A DNA stretch of 39,706 bases from IMG/VR virus record IMGVR_UViG_3300046488_000043, positions 1 to 39,706 of that record. The stretch is one strand, 5' to 3'. This DNA comes from a virus. The notes below the pieces were generated by a model that was not told where the DNA came from, searched no databases, and saw only the letters and a program-made list of their open reading frames with translations. How positions within the stretch are numbered: position 1 is the first letter of the stretch; each line of letters starts with the position of its first letter. Below are positions 33,500-39,706 of this stretch, piece by piece. Position numbers and translations under genes: made by a program.

Positions 33500-33524
33500 T
33501 AGCATATTGCTAATGTTATTTATC
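33500..33524 (-). promoter_or_regulatory. Promoter plus 5-prime hairpin of the Hfq-like gene
   Basis: GATAAATA (33524-33517), then TAGCA-N3-TGCTA (33512-33500) and an AAAGGATAA ribosome-binding site, all on the minus strand. Confidence 0.6.
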
Positions 33525-33536
33525 ACTAAATTGTGT

Positions 33537-33776
33537 TTATGTATTGCTTAAGGCTAATTGTTGAAGATTCAGTGCTGCCAATGCTAATAGTGCATTATCA
33601 CATCCTGCAGTAAATACTTCTGTATATTCTTTATCACCATAATAAACAACTATATGATCTATATTACCACTTTCTGCTAACTCTGTGAGTGTCTGAATAA
33701 ACTCTAATATAAGTGTTTTATGTGCTATTTTCTTTGCATCTGCAATATTTGATAATTTAATAAGTTTTGGTTCCAT
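33537..33776 (-). CDS. Hypothetical 79-aa protein
   Basis: The product has 79 residues from ATG 33776 (MEPKLIKLSNIADAKK); an in-frame GTG at 33785 lies just upstream. Helix-strand pattern with IDHIVVYYGDKEYTEVF in the middle and an Ala/Leu-rich end. It overlaps the upstream gene by about 50 bases. No family is recognised. Confidence 0.6.
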   Translation of the reverse strand: MEPKLIKLSNIADAKKIAHKTLILEFIQTLTELAESGNIDHIVVYYGDKEYTEVFTAGCDNALLALAALNLQQLALSNT

Positions 33777-34006
33777 ATAGTCCACTTTATTTGTGATTTG
33801 GCCTTATATGCTGCTGCGGGCCAAAAATGTTTCTTTAATATAATAGCAATCCCAATTAATTCACTATCATCCAATATTTCAATTTCTAAATCAGATAGAC
33901 GATCATATTGCCCGATGAATATATCTGCTAATTCTCTATCAACTATATCGATAGGGGATCGCATTAATGCTTCATATAAATCATCTAAGTAACCCCAATC
34001 ATTCAT
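33725..34006 (-). CDS. Hypothetical 93-aa protein
   Basis: The product has 93 residues. The acidic N-terminal half (MNDWGYLDDLYEALMRSP, DLEIEILDDSEL) precedes a more basic C-terminal half. Its start overlaps the stop of the Rz1-like gene (ATGA), so it is coupled to the lysis genes. Family and role unknown. Confidence 0.6.
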   Translation of the reverse strand: MNDWGYLDDLYEALMRSPIDIVDRELADIFIGQYDRLSDLEIEILDDSELIGIAIILKKHFWPAAAYKAKSQIKWTIWNQNLLNYQILQMQRK

Positions 34007-34287
34007 TTACAACTTGTCAATGCCGCAAGTAATTCTATTTCATATGCTGTATGAAGTTCAATATCTGCAAGTATTGCCTTTGTTTTTACAAATATATTAT
34101 CACTCTGTTTAAGATGTGGAATATTGTAAGTCGGTTGTGTGGGTGTCTCTGTTTTACATGCAATTGCAATAGGAACTTCACTCCGCTGTATTTGTGTTGG
34201 TTCTGCTGGGACAGATGCACATCCTGCTATGGTTGCAAGTATAAGTGCATCCATTGATAACATTCCACCATATTTAATGTGCTTCAT
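34003..34287 (-). CDS. Outer-membrane spanin lipoprotein, Rz1-like
   Basis: The product has 94 residues from ATG 34287, with AAAGGA correctly placed upstream; the frame also opens at a TTG further up. A signal peptide ends in the lipobox LATIAGC, so Cys23 would be lipid-modified and placed in the outer membrane. The mature part (ASVPAEPTQIQRSEVPIAIA, ADIELHTAYEIELLAALTSC) resembles Rz1-like proteins. With the Rz-like protein at 34664-35041 it would join inner and outer membranes and complete lysis. Rz1 is often nested within Rz; here they are separate with two small genes between. Confidence 0.75.
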   Translation of the reverse strand: MKHIKYGGMLSMDALILATIAGCASVPAEPTQIQRSEVPIAIACKTETPTQPTYNIPHLKQSDNIFVKTKAILADIELHTAYEIELLAALTSCK

Positions 34288-34510
34288 TAGAGCGTTCCTT
34301 TGCAAGTAATATCAGTAATTGCGGAACCATATCAGCAAGTTGCTCAGTTGAATTATATTTCTTTAAGCAATCAATTGCAAGTTCTTGCCATTCATTCTTT
34401 TCAATGTGAAGTTTCTTTAATTCAATCTGTAAATTTAACATATCTACATTGTATTTGTTAATGATTGTATCAACATATTCCTGTGAATACTTTCTCTTAT
34501 TTGCTGCCAT
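34274..34510 (-). CDS. Small helical protein in lysis cluster
   Basis: The product has 78 residues from ATG 34510 (MAANKRKYSQEYVD), preceded by AAAGGAGC. The frame is open further upstream but lacks a ribosome-binding site there. The basic start and coiled-coil-like middle (MLNLQIELKKLHIEKNEWQEL) have no recognised family. It overlaps both neighbours. Confidence 0.65.
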   Translation of the reverse strand: MAANKRKYSQEYVDTIINKYNVDMLNLQIELKKLHIEKNEWQELAIDCLKKYNSTEQLADMVPQLLILLAKERSNEAH

Positions 34511-34667
34511 TTTCGTGCTCCTTTCTAAACTTTGTTTCTTCATAAGTTTCTATTTCGTTTACAAGCGGGGTATTAAATCCCAATACCTTAGCCATCATTG
34601 CTGCGAATGGTTGTTTAACATTACCTGCTAATACATCTATTAGATAATCATCTTTACTATAGATCAT
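34497..34667 (-). CDS. Small 56-aa protein overlapping Rz-like gene
   Basis: The product has 56 residues beginning MIYSKDDYLIDVLAGNVKQP and ending HENGSK. Its ATG overlaps the stop codon of the Rz-like gene (ATGA), which supports translation by coupling, and its end overlaps the next gene start. It is mixed helical with a conserved-looking FAAMMAKVLGFNTPL segment. Function is unknown. Confidence 0.6.
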   Translation of the reverse strand: MIYSKDDYLIDVLAGNVKQPFAAMMAKVLGFNTPLVNEIETYEETKFRKEHENGSK

Positions 34668-35041
34668 TGTGTAATAACCTTATTAATAAGTCGATTTGCT
34701 GATTCACACATATTAGTATTTTGTGGGGTAGCACTTAGTATTGTTTGTGCATTACTGGTATGTAAATTCGCCGAATTTCGTGCAATTTTAAGGTCTACTT
34801 CTGCTTTCTGTTCCCTTACTACTGCTGCATTTTTTAATGTATCAATTGCAGTGTTCTGTTCAGTAATTGCTGATTGAAGTTTAACAACATTATCCTTTTC
34901 GGTTTGCACATCTTTATGTAGTTGAATTGCTTCGGATTTAAGAGTATTGTTTTGGTTATACAAATGCCCTACATAAGCACAAGCTAATGCAATTACTATA
35001 TACACCCAATAGTTCTTTAAGAATGTTAAGAAGATTAGCAT
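34664..35041 (-). CDS. Inner-membrane spanin, Rz-like
   Basis: The product has 125 residues from ATG 35041, with AAAGGATTAAT before it; the frame is open further upstream. A single N-terminal transmembrane helix (about residues 8-26, NYWVYIVIALACAYVGHLY) precedes a long coiled-coil region (NNTLKSEAIQLHKDVQTEKD and beyond), the topology of Rz. The C-terminal end (NMCESANRLINKV) should contact the lipoprotein partner across the periplasm. Confidence 0.75.
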   Translation of the reverse strand: MLIFLTFLKNYWVYIVIALACAYVGHLYNQNNTLKSEAIQLHKDVQTEKDNVVKLQSAITEQNTAIDTLKNAAVVREQKAEVDLKIARNSANLHTSNAQTILSATPQNTNMCESANRLINKVITQ

Positions 35042-35042
35042 A

Positions 35043-35219
35043 TTAATCCTTTGTAGATGTTGGTGTGATTTTAATTTCTGCAAATGCTTTTATTAATGCA
35101 CGGTATTTAATAGCATCACATGAATCAACATAGATCTTTGCAATAACTAATGCAATCCAAAGAATACATGCTGTTATAAGAAGAACTGTGAATGCTGTAG
35201 AAATGATTGTTGCGAACAT
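35043..35219 (-). CDS. 58-aa single-span membrane protein, holin candidate
   Basis: The product has 58 residues: MFATIISTAFTVLLITACIL begins a hydrophobic segment of about 27 residues, followed by a charged tail ending TPTSTKD. It is too short for most tracks but has an AAAGGATAAAAATT ribosome-binding site and a full promoter plus hairpin module. Position next to spanin and lysozyme makes it a holin or antiholin candidate; the two-span protein at 2472-2705 is the other. Confidence 0.65.
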   Translation of the reverse strand: MFATIISTAFTVLLITACILWIALVIAKIYVDSCDAIKYRALIKAFAEIKITPTSTKD

Positions 35220-35244
35220 AATTTTTATCCTTTAATAAGTTTAA

Positions 35245-35272
35245 GTAGCATCTTGCTACAACTATATTTATA
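35245..35272 (-). promoter_or_regulatory. T4-late-like promoter plus 5-prime hairpin of lysis cluster
   Basis: TATAAATA (35272-35265), then GTAGCA-N3-TGCTAC (35259-35245) on the minus strand. It would drive the holin candidate, spanins and small genes. Confidence 0.65.
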
Positions 35273-35317
35273 TGAATCTTACATAAGTATATGGATATAA
35301 CCTAAAAAGGATCACTT

Positions 35318-35758
35318 ATGGAAAAATTACAAGCACTCATTACATATCACGAAGGTCGTAAAAATGTCATCTATAAAGATACACGCGGATACCTTACAGG
35401 GGGTATCGGACATTTAATCACATCACCGGGATATGTTGTAGGACAAGCAATAACAGATGAACAAATAGATAGTTGGTTTATTGCTGATGTTCAGATTGCA
35501 ATTGATACTGCTAAGAAATATTTAGGTGAAGATGCATTTAACAAATTATCAGATGAACGCCAAACATGTCTTATCGATATGTGTTTTAATATGGGTCCAA
35601 AGATTAATCAGTTTATAACCCTTAAAGCATCATTACTTTTGGGTAGATACGATCTTGCTGCTAATGCAATGATGAACAGTGCGTGGTATTCACAAGTAGG
35701 TCGAAGGGGCAGTGAATTAATTACTATTATGAAGAGTAGTGTTATTACTATTGTCTAA
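35318..35758 (+). CDS. Endolysin, T4-lysozyme type (GH24)
   Basis: The product has 146 residues. The GH24 signature is complete: Glu12 in YHEGRKN, Asp21 in YKDTRG, and Thr27 in YLTGGIGH, as Glu11-Asp20-Thr26 of T4 lysozyme. It cleaves the bond between N-acetylmuramic acid and N-acetylglucosamine in peptidoglycan. There is no signal peptide, so release needs a holin. An AAAAAGGATCACTT ribosome-binding site precedes the ATG. It is transcribed opposite to the rest of the lysis cluster. The stop codon is followed by a short direct repeat (GTCTAACCCTT twice). Confidence 0.9.
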   Translation: MEKLQALITYHEGRKNVIYKDTRGYLTGGIGHLITSPGYVVGQAITDEQIDSWFIADVQIAIDTAKKYLGEDAFNKLSDERQTCLIDMCFNMGPKINQFITLKASLLLGRYDLAANAMMNSAWYSQVGRRGSELITIMKSSVITIV

Positions 35759-35765
35759 CCCTTGT

Positions 35766-35957
35766 CTAACCCTTGTATAGTGCATATTCAGAGAATGTCC
35801 ATCCGTGCTTATATAATATTTTTCGTAATACATTCGGATTTAATTCAGATCGTTTAGAGATAGATGATTTATAAGCCATTATAGCATTATATACTTCTTC
35901 TCGTGGTGCACGAGTAAGGTATCTAAACAGTTTATCTTGTTCATCTTCTTCTATCAT
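35766..35957 (-). CDS. Hypothetical 63-aa protein
   Basis: The product has 63 residues, MIEEDEQDKLFRYLTRAPRE, then a helical middle and KILYKHGWTFSEYALYKG at the end. It resembles a small helix-turn-helix-like fold without a sure family. Its start is inside one copy of the dispersed repeat and its stop nearly meets that of the convergent lysozyme gene. Confidence 0.55.
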   Translation of the reverse strand: MIEEDEQDKLFRYLTRAPREEVYNAIMAYKSSISKRSELNPNVLRKILYKHGWTFSEYALYKG

Positions 35958-36020
35958 TTTAATTGTAATTTGGACTTGTTATATACATGGGTACTGTTAC
36001 TACTGCACCATAATATTATA
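35958..36020. repeat. Dispersed repeat, copy 2
   Basis: 36 bases identical to 18816-18851, plus 19 bases matching 18861-18879 with one mismatch. It spans the stop of the polymerase-like gene and ends at the start of the 63-aa gene. A further 14-base piece (GTTATATACATGGG) recurs at 36108-36121. Confidence 0.9.
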
Positions 36021-37406
36021 ATCATTTGCCTGTTTATTCTTAAAATGCTGTTGCATCCATGTAAGTTGTGTAATAAGTGTCTGAGACTCTTGCCCTACTT
36101 TACCGAAGTTATATACATGGGGTAAGTGAGTGTGTGGGGGTGTATTATGTTGGTGACTTAACTTAACTTCTTTAGGCGTAGCCGAAGTAAGTGTATCAGT
36201 CAATGAGGATGAGTTTACGAATCCGAAGTGCGATACACTTACTGGTGATGCGTTAGCATCGCCGACTATCTCACACACATGCTCTGCATCTATCTCTATC
36301 TTGAATCCTGTCTTATTCATAATATGTGCTTTAAGTGCTACTTCATCAACCATCATCTCTGTTGACCAACCGTCATGTTCTAAGAAACACTTGTTATTTG
36401 TCTTACTGAAATAATCATTTGCTGCATTAAGCACTTGTCTCTCTAAGTCGAAGTAACGAGCCCACTTCTGTTTACTGCTAATAGGTAACATCTTATTGTT
36501 GCCATTCTTATCAGTGATGGATCGGCGCGACATTGTTGGTTTAATAGCAGTCCAGCATTCCTTTATATCACTTCTAAGTGTAGTAAGCCATTCATCTTGC
36601 TTTAACCACTCAATGCGATTACTGTCGTGATTCATTAGCTTGCTTAAAGCAAATTCGGGAGAGTTACCTAAGCGTGCACCACAAAATAATGCATTGATAA
36701 GGATCTTGCTTGTTTTAGATGAATAGCCCTTTGCTTCATATAACTCTGCTTCATTAGTGATTCTATCTCTGTGTGATGTTCTATCTGCGAGATATGACTG
36801 CAAACCAAACAAGTATTCATCCATACCTTGATGTTGTGCATGTTGTAATATAAGTGTTGGTGCACAGCAACGAATATCATAATGATATTTCAATCCGTGA
36901 TTATTAAGAATCTCTGTTTTATATTCGCGCTTAATGTTCTGTAGCGGATGCCATAGTCTATTAGACTTATCAGTATACACAAATACTTTACAGTTTAGTT
37001 CATTGGCATGTTCTGCTTCTACCATTTTACTAACAACAAAGTGATCAAAATATCGTGTTGGTTCTTTAATCTGTTTTTGTTTAAGTTCTATTTGTTCATC
37101 TGGTGTAAATGCCTTATCTAAGTTGCCCTTAAGCACTGATTCGATATATGCTGCACCTGTAACATTTAATATGTATTTTTTAGATATGCCTGCGACTGCA
37201 CTATAATGGTGATCTGTACAAATAAGAAGTATCGATTTAAGCCACTTGCTTAAATCACCTTGTGATTGGCCGAATCTTTTATCGATTGCCTGTTGTGAGC
37301 GTTGTTGTGGTTCGGTTGGGCTGAATACGCCCTTAGTATAACCATACGCAAGTCTTACTGTTTTAAGAACCCTTACATTATTAAAGTTGGGTTGATATTT
37401 TATCAT
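36000..37406 (-). CDS. Putative single-subunit polymerase-like protein
   Basis: The product has 468 residues and is not a family I can name. Three blocks resemble the palm/fingers motifs of the PolA/T7 RNA polymerase superfamily. Block A-like: YHYDIRCCAPTLILQHA (Asp177). Block B-like: R213 to G243, with K234 and N238 in KTSKILINALFCGARLG. Block C-like: FLEHDGW with His344-Asp345-Gly346, the form seen in single-subunit RNA polymerases. Spacing (177 to 345) is short but possible. No exonuclease, primase or helicase motif is visible. The C-terminal 80 residues are low-complexity and His/Thr-rich. It has its own promoter box and hairpin. A replication or transcription enzyme is inferred from the motifs only. 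Confidence 0.45.
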   Translation of the reverse strand: MIKYQPNFNNVRVLKTVRLAYGYTKGVFSPTEPQQRSQQAIDKRFGQSQGDLSKWLKSILLICTDHHYSAVAGISKKYILNVTGAAYIESVLKGNLDKAFTPDEQIELKQKQIKEPTRYFDHFVVSKMVEAEHANELNCKVFVYTDKSNRLWHPLQNIKREYKTEILNNHGLKYHYDIRCCAPTLILQHAQHQGMDEYLFGLQSYLADRTSHRDRITNEAELYEAKGYSSKTSKILINALFCGARLGNSPEFALSKLMNHDSNRIEWLKQDEWLTTLRSDIKECWTAIKPTMSRRSITDKNGNNKMLPISSKQKWARYFDLERQVLNAANDYFSKTNNKCFLEHDGWSTEMMVDEVALKAHIMNKTGFKIEIDAEHVCEIVGDANASPVSVSHFGFVNSSSLTDTLTSATPKEVKLSHQHNTPPHTHLPHVYNFGKVGQESQTLITQLTWMQQHFKNKQANDYNIMVQ

Positions 37407-37425
37407 TGATAATCCTTTTACTGTT

Positions 37426-37456
37426 TTGTGTTACCTCTAACACAAGTGTATTTATC
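37426..37456 (-). promoter_or_regulatory. Promoter box plus 5-prime hairpin for polymerase-like gene
   Basis: GATAAATA (37456-37449), then a perfect 8-bp stem TTGTGTTA with TAACACAA (37426-37433 with 37438-37445) on the minus strand and an AAAAGGAT ribosome-binding site. Confidence 0.6.
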
Positions 37457-37568
37457 CTTTTTGTCGTAAGACAGCCCCTTATCGTTAAATAAGAGGCTGA
37501 ATAGGTGTTTTTGTTTATACAATAAAAGAAACTACAAGCATTGCACTTGCAATGTTATTTATCCTTTT
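37457..37568 (-). other. Non-coding segment with two hairpins between methyltransferase and polymerase-like gene
   Basis: The segment starts at a GATAAATA box (37563-37556), followed by a stem CATTGC with GCAATG (37539-37544 with 37549-37554). A second, strong 11-bp stem lies at 37472-37482 with 37489-37499. No T-run follows on the minus strand. It may be a small RNA or a processed leader; nothing coding is seen. Confidence 0.45.
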
Positions 37569-39332
37569 TTATTCACCAAACAACTCTTTTGATAACCCAC
37601 TATTATTCCACGACTCAATCCTTGTTGCTGCTATTGCCACATACTTTGGATCTAACTCACAACCGGTAAAGTGGTGTCCTAACTTGACTGCTGCCATACC
37701 TGTTGAACCAGACCCCATAAATGGATCTAAGACTTTACGCTGTAGTTCAGGTGTCGATGGTGGTGTGACTAACTTGATAAGATATTCCATTAGTGCCACT
37801 GGCTTCACGGTTGGGTGGTTGTTGCCGATTTGTGGTTTAGTGGAGTGATCTGCTTGTGTTCCGCGTGTTTGATCATCTTCACTGCATATGCGTTGATCAC
37901 CAATGTCAAACCCACTATGTCTCTCTTTGCGGCTAACCTTTGGACAATAGAAATACTTCTGATAACCTTCCGCAACTTCACCGATGACATTCGATGGATA
38001 GCGACCGGCATTGTGTGGTTCGATAATAGGTGTATCCTCATCTGCTGGAACATAACCTTGATGATCGCAAAACTTTGATATGTTACCTGCTGATTGTTGT
38101 GGCTTAAATGCACCTTGTTCACCCCACGGCACTCTCGTAGCGTCAATGTTCATAGCACCGAGACCGTTCTTTAATACATTATCAATCGTTGAGCCTTTGT
38201 ATGGTTTGCGTGCCATAACGATGGGCTCGTGTGCTGGTTTAGCGGTTGCGGCCAGGGAGAGTGTGTGCTTCTTGTTTGTAGCATTCACGAGAGCAATACA
38301 TTCCGTGTGGGTGTCTTTCAACTTCAACAGTGCGTCTTTCAAACTCTTTAGCACAGACTCGGCAGCCGATTGTTTGCCATCTTGACTTATCAGGGCCGGG
38401 ATGATGCTCTCTTGTATGCTCTTCGATAGCGAGTATCTCAAGGTTGTCAATAGCGTTGTTATGCTTGTTGCCGTCTCTGTGGTGGACATGCTCTCTACTT
38501 GTAAGAGGGCGACCGATGTGCTGCTCCATAACTGAACGATGTTCAAGATCGTTTCTTCTATCTCCAATAATGCGGACATATTCGCCGCTTGTGTCGCGTC
38601 TTGCTGGTGTTGACTGAGCATCACCATTGCACTTTGTTGAGCAGTATTTCTTTCCGAACCTGAGTATTGGGTTACCACATTGTTGACATATGAGCATAGC
38701 GCCTCCATTTGTAATGTTGTCTCATCGACACTATTACTTATCAAAGTGCGCTCAACCCCGCAACTTTTACGAGCCAATACTACGGGCTCCATTGCGGGTT
38801 TCAATGCTGTCTTAAATCCTTCCCATTGTTTTGCGAGCGGCGATGTGCAGACTGGTTGTGTAATGGTTGAATGTCTTTCGAGTCCTAATGTCTCATCGGT
38901 ATCATTTGCATTACTTTCTCTATTCTTAGATTCGTTTTGAATGCCACCATACTGTTTTAATAGGCGTACATCTTCTTGTTCAACACCCAATCGCTTCTGT
39001 ATCGCCTTACCAATATCCTGTGCCTTTGGAAAGCCTGAACTGTAAAGCCACATTAGTTGATCGCGTATTTCAAAGCCTGCCAATTCAATATTAGATGCTA
39101 ATTGATGATATGTTCTTGCTGCACTGAATGCAAGCATATATCCACCTGGCTTCAATACTCTAAGACATTCTTTATATAGTTCTAATGTGCCAGTGTGTTG
39201 ATCCCAATCCTTACCTAAGAATGCTATTCCATATGGTGGATCAGTAATGATTGAGTCGAAAGTGTTATCGGGATAGTTCTTTAGTGTGGCGAGATTATCG
39301 CCGAGGTGTAGGTTATATGGATTTGTCATCAT
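37569..39332 (-). CDS. DNA methyltransferase, beta class, carrying an overprinted HNH gene
   Basis: The product has 587 residues. The catalytic motif DPPYG is at residues 31-35, the AdoMet motif LDPFMGSGSTGMAA at 535-548, preceded by NHPTVKP (505-511): an N6-adenine or N4-cytosine methyltransferase of the beta order. Residues about 178-190 (LKPAMEPVVLARK) and 364-376 (AKPAHEPIVMARK) are a duplicated segment. It brackets about 185 extra residues of low-complexity helical sequence, whose DNA encodes an HNH endonuclease in another frame (38239-38697). Without the insert the protein would be about 400 residues, the usual size. Two possible starts (39332, 39329) are adjacent. Confidence 0.88.
   Translation of the reverse strand: MMTNPYNLHLGDNLATLKNYPDNTFDSIITDPPYGIAFLGKDWDQHTGTLELYKECLRVLKPGGYMLAFSAARTYHQLASNIELAGFEIRDQLMWLYSSGFPKAQDIGKAIQKRLGVEQEDVRLLKQYGGIQNESKNRESNANDTDETLGLERHSTITQPVCTSPLAKQWEGFKTALKPAMEPVVLARKSCGVERTLISNSVDETTLQMEALCSYVNNVVTQYSGSERNTAQQSAMVMLSQHQQDATQAANMSALLEIEETILNIVQLWSSTSVALLQVESMSTTETATSITTLLTTLRYSLSKSIQESIIPALISQDGKQSAAESVLKSLKDALLKLKDTHTECIALVNATNKKHTLSLAATAKPAHEPIVMARKPYKGSTIDNVLKNGLGAMNIDATRVPWGEQGAFKPQQSAGNISKFCDHQGYVPADEDTPIIEPHNAGRYPSNVIGEVAEGYQKYFYCPKVSRKERHSGFDIGDQRICSEDDQTRGTQADHSTKPQIGNNHPTVKPVALMEYLIKLVTPPSTPELQRKVLDPFMGSGSTGMAAVKLGHHFTGCELDPKYVAIAATRIESWNNSGLSKELFGE
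38239..38697 (-). CDS. HNH endonuclease overprinted within methyltransferase gene
   Basis: The product has 152 residues, read in the -1 frame of the methyltransferase gene on the same strand. A zinc finger (Cys4, Cys7, Cys19, Cys23) is followed by the HNH core SREHVHHRDGNKHNNAIDNL (68-87: His72-His73, Asn81/Asn85, then His94) and a second zinc finger (Cys112, Cys115, Cys135, Cys139). A strong GGAGG ribosome-binding site lies four bases before the ATG. It is very likely a homing endonuclease. The methyltransferase frame stays open through the whole gene. Confidence 0.9.
   Translation of the reverse strand: MLICQQCGNPILRFGKKYCSTKCNGDAQSTPARRDTSGEYVRIIGDRRNDLEHRSVMEQHIGRPLTSREHVHHRDGNKHNNAIDNLEILAIEEHTREHHPGPDKSRWQTIGCRVCAKEFERRTVEVERHPHGMYCSRECYKQEAHTLPGRNR
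38706..38827. repeat. 122-bp perfect direct repeat, copy 2
   Basis: Second copy of the sequence at 1-122. It covers the methyltransferase codons just before the embedded HNH gene and reaches the first base of that gene's GGAGG ribosome-binding site. Confidence 0.95.
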
Positions 39333-39706
39333 TGATATCTATGCTTAATAATGTTTCGAGCGGAACTGATTCAAGTGGGGATTGAGTGACTGTCACATCC
39401 ACTTTGGTTACAGCATCTTCTTTGTTGTAAATCTTATCTAAGTGTATCTTTGCTGGTAGAATGTCTTTCTCCAGAGCATCATCAAGAAGTGATGATCTTA
39501 TGCGAGTACCAATGATTGCTCTACCACGTTCATATACTTCACATAGGTTTGGGTCTTCATCTATATAGTGAGCACCACATCCAAATAAAGCACAGATCTT
39601 CTGTGCTGATATACCAGCGGCGGCTAGTTCATAGATCGTGTTAGGTTCAAGTATAAGATTTGGTCTATTACCAATCTCTTGTGATATAACCGCTAGGTTA
39701 CGTTTG
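39313..39706 (-). CDS. HTH/terminase-small-like protein (C-terminal part)
   Basis: The start lies beyond the right edge; about 130 residues are visible, ending SIDINDDKSI. NTIYELAAAGISAQKICALFG is a helix-turn-helix-like element. It is followed by YERGRAIIGTRIRSSLLDDA and an ending in which KIHLDKIYNKED resembles the small-terminase-like DNA-binding proteins often found in phages. It overlaps the methyltransferase start by 20 bases, so the two are in one operon. Since a terminase small subunit is already at 31788-32204, this is more likely a regulator or an accessory DNA-binding protein. Confidence 0.65.
   Translation of the reverse strand, partial: KRNLAVISQEIGNRPNLILEPNTIYELAAAGISAQKICALFGCGAHYIDEDPNLCEVYERGRAIIGTRIRSSLLDDALEKDILPAKIHLDKIYNKEDAVTKVDVTVTQSPLESVPLETLLSIDINDDKSI

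Noticed and set aside
38239-38827. Intein in the methyltransferase (Cys191 after ARKS)
   Set aside because: No block A, block B or terminal His-Asn is present in that frame; the insert encodes the endonuclease in another frame instead.
1-39706. Insertion sequences, integrase/attachment sites and tRNA genes
   Set aside because: No transposase or integrase motif, terminal inverted repeats or convincing cloverleaf were seen by reading; weak tRNA-like folds cannot be excluded without a scan.

Overview
The window is an AT-rich segment of a tailed double-stranded DNA phage with a long non-contractile tail (siphovirus-like). Lambda-type tail genes follow in the usual order: tail tube, G, GT, tape measure, M, L, K, I, J. 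They lie behind a head module with small and large terminase, portal, scaffold, a P22-type coat protein and connector genes. A membrane-anchored Rz-like spanin and an Rz1-like lipoprotein point to a Gram-negative host. Almost every gene is on the minus strand; only a three-gene operon (1349-2273) and the lysozyme (35318-35758) are on the plus strand. Both window edges cut genes.

Layout, reading the minus strand from right to left. (1) 39706-37569: end of an HTH/terminase-small-like gene, then a beta-class DNA methyltransferase carrying an HNH endonuclease gene in another frame. (2) 37568-35766: leader with hairpins, a 468-aa protein with polymerase-palm-like motifs, and a 63-aa protein. (3) 35758-34003: lysozyme (opposite strand), small membrane protein, Rz-like spanin, two small genes, Rz1-like lipoprotein. 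(4) 34006-32277: small unknown genes, one an Sm/Hfq-like protein. (5) 32204-23678: packaging and head genes, interrupted by a GIY-YIG and an HNH homing endonuclease. (6) 23612-11843: tail genes, ending in a 1694-aa J protein with a Hint (intein-like) domain inside its N-terminal poly-glycine tract. (7) 11835-3107: virion and tail-tip or fibre proteins rich in beta structure, including one built from 18-aa repeats. (8) 3028-2301: two membrane proteins (holin candidates) and a 55-aa protein. (9) 2301-607: plus-strand operon, a small secreted protein, and a 290-bp stretch with alternating promoters and terminators that looks like a small-RNA locus. (10) 606-1: a second methyltransferase whose first visible bases exactly repeat the methyltransferase gene at the other end.

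Expression: about twenty gene or operon starts are preceded by a box close to TATAAATA (variants GATAAATA, CATAAATA, GCTAAATA), the consensus of T4-type late promoters. It is often followed at once by a short perfect hairpin and then an AAGGA-type ribosome-binding site. Three boxes sit upstream of the coat gene. No T4-type late sigma factor is visible here, so if these are late promoters the factor lies outside the window. The most promising novelties are the endonuclease overprinted on the methyltransferase and its apparent spread to the paralogue, the promoter/5-prime-hairpin system, the phage Hfq-like protein beside possible small RNAs, the polymerase-like protein, and the Hint domain in J.
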